NCBI GenBank assembly: GCA_030159075.1
Contig: BROG01000045.1
Location: 1,545,001 to 1,609,000, forward strand
Reading direction: 5' to 3'
Length of the DNA: 64,000 nucleotides
From: Atrina japonica
Taxonomy: Eukaryota > Mollusca > Bivalvia > Pterioida > Pinnidae
Numbering within the stretch: the first letter of the stretch is position 1; each line of letters starts with the position of its first letter. The notes beneath the pieces were generated by a model that worked only from the letters and a program-made list of their open reading frames with translations, was not told where the DNA came from and did not search any database. The translations under genes and the position numbers were made by a program. Positions 59,301 to 64,000 of the stretch are shown here, piece after piece.

Positions 59301-62300
59301 ATATATGACATTAACTTTCCCTGAATGCATAAGACGGACATATCAATCATTAAAAAGTCAAAAATCAGAACATCATGTCCACGCTTTTGACTGGTAAATA
59401 AAATATAGAAACCCTGCTGCATAGTTTTTTTTTAATTTATTATTTGCTGTACTGTTGTCGTCTGATCAAGATGTAAACCAGAGTCCAAAATATTGATGCT
59501 GAAAACTAGCAACGATGTGTCATAATGTTTGTTTATGTGTACCTAGCTACATTAATTATGCAACGTCATAAAGATAACGCTGTGTCATAATATGCACTGA
59601 AATGGTTAATATGCTTTTCGCTGAGGATAAAAAAATCTGACATAATTGATTTTTTGGGGGATCCTGGACCCATAAGTCTAGTTACCTATACAGAAATCGA
59701 CGCCCGGACATCTAAACAGAAATAGAATGTTTACACACCTACAAACCAGCATTTAAGAAACACACAAAAATATAAGACTTAATGCCTAGAAAGACACCTT
59801 ATTTAGAGATCTTGATATAAACAAATACAGTGAAACCTTGCTATAAAGACCACCTAACTGACTGACTCAAAATGGTCTGCAGGCCTTTTTCTGCCAATTT
59901 TGGGAAAATGCCATTGGCAACACAATTGGGAATTTTAACATGCATTTGTGTCATATTGGGAAAAAACGTGTGCACACATGGAAATGTCTTGCATTTTTTA
60001 AATGCATTTCCCTTTATATTATTTTTCGTTTTTGGTATGGACTCATTTGAAATTTATGACGAAATTCTCAAAAGACTGAATACTTGTGGTATTAAATGTG
60101 AGTCTACTAAGCAAGGTGGCCTTTAGGCGAGGTCCCACTGTAAGCTACTAAATCCATACAATTCAGTTATTATAGAACTAAACGTAAAGGTGATATCAAG
60201 AACATATGTTTGCATAATTTAGATCACAAACCTTGTCTTCTTCCTTTACTTGCACAGATCCCAGTTTGGCAGACTCATGTAAAGGTTGTTCATGGACCTG
60301 AAAAAAAAATAACAATATTACATGAAATTAGTTGTATAGTATTTTTATCTATTGCAAAGCATTCTTACAAACAAATCCAAAGTTAAGTTTATATTTATTT
60401 GTGATATTAGGAAGTGTATTATTGATATACAGTCTGAGACCACTTAATATGAACTCGGGATATTATAAACTTGTTTACAACGAATAAAAATTCATTTCCC
60501 TTGCAAATTATTTATATAAATTAACCTGGGTATTAAACAACAATTGTGATGTTCCCTGAGCACTATATGTGAAATTTTAAACCCATATAATATGAAAACA
60601 ACAAGAGCATACCAATCAGTGTCAGTGAAGTGTAACATTTATAAGTTTTGACTGCTAACATCACTATTTGTGTATTTTTAAATCCATATAATATGAAAAC
60701 AACAAGAGCATACCAATCAGTGTCAGTGAAGTGTAACATTTATAAGTTTTGACTGCTAACATCACATTCAGACACATGACCAGCAAATGTGATTAGCACA
60801 GGTGGGTAAATAGTATTCAATCATATCAGATGTACTAAGTTTAAGTTTGTAGCTGTACACTGTGTATGCATATCCACTCACAGAAACAATCAACCCACAA
60901 AGTATGAAACACGCTTTGAATGAAATCATTTTATTAGTCCCCAGGAATTTGTAATATCTGGGTTGGACTGTACCTCTTTCTGTCTTAACTGAGCTTCTGA
61001 GGCTTGCAATCTGGCTTTTAGCTCCTGTATTTGTGCTTCCAATCCTGGCTGCATTACACCAGCACTCTGGTCTGCTGCCGTGACTGCTACAGATGCTGCT
61101 TTTGCTGGATAATCTGCATGTCGGCGGCTTATATGAGACTGAAGGAAGGAACTATTGAGAAAAGCTTTCGGACAAAATGGACACTGAAAGAAAAAAAAAA
61201 GAAATATTTACAAAAGCAGTTTCTAAAAAAAAAAAGTGGAGGGTTGAAGCATTCTGTATGCCTTCCTGTTTAACTTTGAAAGATATTTTTTATTGAAGCA
61301 TTCAGTGCAAAATACAATGTATGCCTTCCTGTTTAACTTTGAAAGATATTTTTTATTTCATTTGCATAATTATGGTAATTAAACACATATGACCTTTATT
61401 CTGACTGTAAGTGATTTTTCTTGCCAATATTTCAAAGTGCCCTTGTCTTCTAAATTCTGAAAGTTCTAACAATAAATTACACATTTACCTTTAAAGAGGG
61501 AAAATGGGTAGCAAACCTTCAGAAATAAAACAAAGTAAACAAAGATTAAAACGCTCATCTTATGCCAAAATATTTCACATTCTCCAATTTACCTCACCAC
61601 AACAAATCTTTATAACCACTGCGACGAATATAGATTATCGAGAGGTCCAACCTGATCACAGCCCATACCTTTCCTGCACACCAATGCAGACTATGATTCT
61701 GACACTGCCCCCCCTGGGTGACAGCATTAGCCACCCTCAACTTCGTAGATATGAGCTAATTAGGCTTATTTTTCTTGGGCGTACAGCCTTTAAACAGCAG
61801 TGAATTTTACCTAAAATATCAATGACTATAAATATCTACCCCTTTAGTGACCCCCTGAACTAGCATGTATGTATGACTGGCCACTGTATACAGGTGACCT
61901 TTATTTACACTATATTCACTTACTGTAACTCCCTGAACTAGCATATATGACTGGCCACTGTATACAGGTGACCTCAATTTACACTAAATTTACCTTATTT
62001 TAATTCCCTGAGCCAGGATGTATGACTGGCCACTGTGTACAGGTGGTCTTTATTTACACTATATTTACCTTATTGTAACTCCCTGAGCCAGCATGTATAA
62101 GTTGCTGCTGTGCCATCAATAACTTTTTTCTTTTATGACTTTCCTTTTTTATATCTGCTAATTGCTGCTTGGTCTTTTCTAATTCATCTTTTGTTTCTTT
62201 GTGATCCTGAGAAGAAAAAAAAGGTAAGAGATATATCATATTCTTATATCATTTCTAAATATCATAACACTTTTTACTACACAATAAAGGATCAATCAAT

Positions 62301-63455
62301 GCTTTATATAAGCGTAAATGCCAGTATCAAAATCATTTCTATCCAAAATTTGGTCTTACCTGTTCTTCTTTCTTAAACTTTTCCTCCATGTTAGAAATAA
62401 CACCAGTCAAATACTCTTGTGAATGCTGGAATAACAATCATATCTCTGTGATTACTGTAAAATCATTTATTTTCGTGGGTTCAAATTTTCACATTTTTTC
62501 TTCAAAGACAAATTTGTTGACATTAATTTTAGTTGATTTTGAGATATCCTATTTTCCATCATTCAAGTAAAATATTTAGTCTTGGATTTATTTTTGTTGC
62601 TTTTGATTACCCACTAAAATAACAAAAATTAAGTCCTTGACAAAAATTTGTGATTTTATCGTATTTAATTATATGTGTTTAATAATAGCCTACATGATTA
62701 ACCTTCTTGGTTTTATATGAAAGTTTTAAGACATGAACGGAATTCATTACATAGTAGAACTGCTGTTGTTCGTATTAATTTTTCAAACACTACTTAAAAC
62801 TTAATTTTTTCACTGCTATTTTACATCCCAACAATAATGGAGATATCATCATCTATTTTAGCCAGTGCCATAAACATTTCACACCCAATGTATTTCATGA
62901 TCTTCAAATAATTATACTGTTCTGCAGTTTGGTTGGTATGTTTCACTTAAGTAAAAAAGGGACTTATATTGTGTCATTCAAACAATAGTTTCATCTGTTA
63001 TAAATCAATGGCTGAACAAGGACTTTTGGAAAATCAACAGCTTTACTCAGGTACCATCATTTAAAAATTTTAGTTGTACCTGCCATAAGACCATGGCCAA
63101 AATAGGGCATATAACTATTGGCCATAACTGTCACTGCTAAATTATCAATACCCATGATAGTAAAACAAAACATGGTATTGGCAAATAAAGCCATCAAATT
63201 GACAATAAATTAATATAAATCAGACAGATAAGATGATTGGATAATTAGATCCATCACATGCCACTAAGCTGTGAGGTCAAGTATATTACAGTTACAAGAT
63301 CTGTTCATTTATACTTCTACCACTGTGATGTAGACAATTTCTGAGAGTTGTAAGTTCTATGTATTGAGTACACATGTACTTACCAATAAATATTCAATTG
63401 TCAGCTGAGACAACTTGAACAATTTCACAAAATTAGGATCCAACATTCTTAAGTC
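46482..63455 (-). CDS. DZIP1: Ciliary zinc-finger protein DZIP1/DZIP1L orthologue (20 exons, N-terminus outside window)
   Basis: Family known for basal-body and transition-zone assembly and Hedgehog signalling. Exons: 63384-63455, 62360-62425, 62069-62206, 60974-61183, 60232-60297, 58322-58537, 57394-57501, 56543-56605, 55672-55789, 54756-54804, 53144-53282, 52622-52699, 51918-52017, 51335-51590, 49882-50142, 49219-49399, 48536-48625, 48124-48200, 47671-47756, 46482-46588. The sum is 2481 nt (826 aa plus TAG), all junctions in phase. Visible residues 1-24 (KLFKLSQLTIEYLL) belong to the N-terminal DZIP1 domain. Residues 25-92 are coiled coil. One C2H2 finger is at 93-114 (CPFC...HISRRH, spacing 2-12-4). 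Coiled coil runs to about 292, and a conserved block is at about 370-475. The tail is Pro/Gln/Ser-rich with acidic Trp motifs (DEDDDWDDSD, SDSDWDVSPFEDD). The first exon(s) lie beyond 64000. Vertebrates have DZIP1 and DZIP1L; this is probably the single invertebrate pro-orthologue. Confidence 0.9.
47440..47640. repeat. Family C element with three tandem attggctga units
   Basis: Within a DZIP1 intron. cagattggctgagcaggcca is followed by two further copies of about 32 bp (aatctgattggctgacaggc, aatctgattggctaacaggc). A related single copy is at 49655-49680. Confidence 0.55.
48969..49141. repeat. MITE-like element with gtgaagg ends
   Basis: Terminal inverted repeats gtgaagggaacta / taggttccttcac and long inner arms (actaggtgtaattaatgt, ggttttaatttcgtt and complements). 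It ends 78 bp downstream of the exon 49219-49399 donor. Confidence 0.7.
49615..49745. repeat. Family C inverted-repeat fragment
   Basis: Shares cctgaaatctgattggctga, gcaaaat and ggtgctgtgctcagactt with the other family C copies. It lies in the DZIP1 intron left of exon 49882-50142. Confidence 0.45.
50165..50602. repeat. 62-bp tandem repeat, 7 units, in a DZIP1 intron
   Basis: Units contain gcactttcacaaagcctact, aaatgacttgatattcatca and gatttcagatcgcactcaag. It begins about 20 bp from the acceptor of exon 49882-50142. On the minus strand the units are pyrimidine-poor near the acceptor. Confidence 0.9.
53284..53345. repeat. (TTA)n tract serving as the acceptor-side sequence of a DZIP1 exon
   Basis: On the minus strand (gtt)n and (att)n run directly into taactaacag, the acceptor of exon 53144-53282. 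The taactaac also fits a branch-point-like motif but is too close to the AG for certainty. Confidence 0.8.
53351..54422. repeat. Non-autonomous TIR element, family B, about 1.07 kb
   Basis: Begins tacagtggaacctagctaat, ends gcaaagtaccactgta, with subterminal aagaccacc / gagatggcct echoes. The interior contains two similar blocks (ggtcaaaagtcaaggta) about 160 bp apart and no long frame. It starts beside the (TTA)n tract in a DZIP1 intron. Confidence 0.65.
55474..55647. repeat. MITE-like element, family B (degenerate ends)
   Basis: tacagtggaacctgtcttga at the left and tcaagacaggttccatggta at the right are near-perfect inverted repeats. It ends 25 bp from the donor of DZIP1 exon 55672-55789. 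Confidence 0.7.
56220..56455 (-). repeat. tRNA-derived SINE (Ser-like head), near full length
   Basis: Minus strand: head tggccgattggtttgagc (A-box), ggttcaaccc (B-box), body gctgatttttgtgagaaaat and acttgcagaaggtcggtgtt, tail ending gtggcgtaaaacactattc. The same family as 24430-24605 and 12830-12945. Confidence 0.65.
56600..57015. repeat. 61-bp tandem repeat, about 6 units, starting at a DZIP1 splice acceptor
   Basis: Units read aattcagtttgatgatttct, gtaaatatgaagaagtgtgt, gagactggctataagtatat. The unit nearest the exon contains gatctctgtaaa, which is the exon edge plus acceptor of 56543-56605, so the repeat appears to include a copied intron-exon boundary. Confidence 0.85.
59826..60142. repeat. 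MITE-like element, family B
   Basis: Ends tacagtgaaaccttgctata / aggcgaggtcccactgta with aagaccacc / ggtggcctt inside. About 317 bp, in a DZIP1 intron. Confidence 0.7.
60581..60775. repeat. 101-bp direct duplication
   Basis: ccatataatatgaaaacaac through ttttgactgctaacatcac occurs twice, 101 bp apart and nearly identical, in a DZIP1 intron; a recent tandem duplication. Confidence 0.9.
61262..61352. repeat. Short direct duplication
   Basis: gtatgccttcctgtttaact and tgaaagatattttttatt occur twice about 65 bp apart in a DZIP1 intron. Confidence 0.85.
61842..62100. repeat. About 75-80-bp tandem repeat derived from a DZIP1 exon end, about 3.5 units
   Basis: Units contain ccctgaactagcatgtatga, ctggccactgtatacaggtg and tttacactatatttacctta. 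The rightmost unit is the authentic 3' end of exon 62069-62206 with its GTAAAT donor; the others are intronic copies of it. Confidence 0.85.
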
Positions 63456-64000
63456 CTGCAAAAGAGATTGACAATTTACCTTGTATGAATATTTTATGAT
63501 TACATTTCAATACAGATATTTAAAACATTTGAACATGTTGATATTAAAACATTTATGCAACATTGGATATAAATTTTTACCTTGTTTAGACTACTATAGA
63601 TTACATTTATTGGAAATAGAATACAGTATTAAAGTGACTTTAAATCCCCCCCCCCCCTACCACACACACACCAGTTCCATAGTTGTGCCAAGAATCATCA
63701 TTTAATACAGGATAGGTCATAGTAAGGTGTAACATTGCATTAAATACCCCCACGCGTATGGTTTACATTATCAAATCGCATAATTAACAACATGTGAAAA
63801 TATCCATAGTAACAGTATCTATTATTTACGATCACAATGGCAATGCAGACAATGTCACTTTCATACTTGTGTAGATGTGGTTTTAACTGGCTTACCAAAG
63901 GGACCACTTATACACCATCTCATCAAGATTTGGCAATCATTTGCCAAACAATGTCTTAAACTTATTTTTATTCTTTCCTATCATTATTAATTTGTTTTAG
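63456..64000. other. Intron sequence upstream of the first visible DZIP1 exon
   Basis: No convincing N-terminal DZIP1 exon is seen. A minus-strand GTAAGC donor-like site near 63895 has no matching conserved coding sequence before it. Short poly-C (63647) and CA runs are present. Confidence 0.4.

Noticed and set aside
63880..64000. Possible N-terminal DZIP1 exon
   Set aside because: A donor-like ggtaagcc and one open frame exist on the minus strand, but the translated sequence does not resemble the conserved DZIP1 N-terminal domain and no good acceptor is seen.

Overview
This is an intron-rich, AT-rich eukaryotic window. It carries many tRNA-derived SINEs, short inverted-repeat elements, microsatellites and reverse-transcriptase remnants. 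Repeat content (a SINE ending in a ttaaacaac tail, the 3' region of a reverse-transcriptase element I associate with oysters and mussels) and exon structure suggest a mollusc, most likely a bivalve. That placement is inference; no species can be named from the sequence.

Left part, 1-31.8 kb: a head-to-tail array of four paralogous genes, all on the minus strand. Three are complete (7839-12170, 18388-23825, 26375-31635) and one runs off the left edge (12-1936). I rebuilt them by hand as six coding exons each, behind a non-coding first exon. Intron phases are the same in every copy (1, 2, 1, 0, 1), and the spliced lengths of the three complete copies are exact multiples of three (915, 918 and 900 nt; 304, 305 and 299 aa). 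The product is a secreted, cysteine-free, Gln/Ala/Ser-rich, probably amphipathic-helical protein with two conserved Lys-Arg sites. I do not recognise the family. Each copy has a TATA-like box about 25-30 bp before a short non-coding exon, so they look like separately transcribed genes of common origin.

Middle, 31.8-46.5 kb: mobile-element debris, then a plus-strand exon (37995-41176) for a very repetitive His/Met/Asp-rich protein of about 1060 aa. It has 22 modules around an LMHGD-type core, 15 of them as a 37-residue tandem repeat. It has a clear splice acceptor and no ATG before the first module, so a start exon upstream is missing from the model. Metal binding is the natural guess.

Right part, 46.5-64 kb: twenty minus-strand exons (sum 2481 nt, 826 aa plus stop) of an orthologue of the ciliary zinc-finger protein DZIP1/DZIP1L, lacking only the N-terminal exon(s) beyond the right edge. 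It is an ordinary conserved gene, but two of its exon-intron junctions have seeded tandem repeats.

The best candidates for something undescribed are the secreted four-gene array (with a 142-bp perfectly identical tract between two copies, possible proprotein processing, and microsatellites against splice sites) and the His-rich repeat gene next to it.
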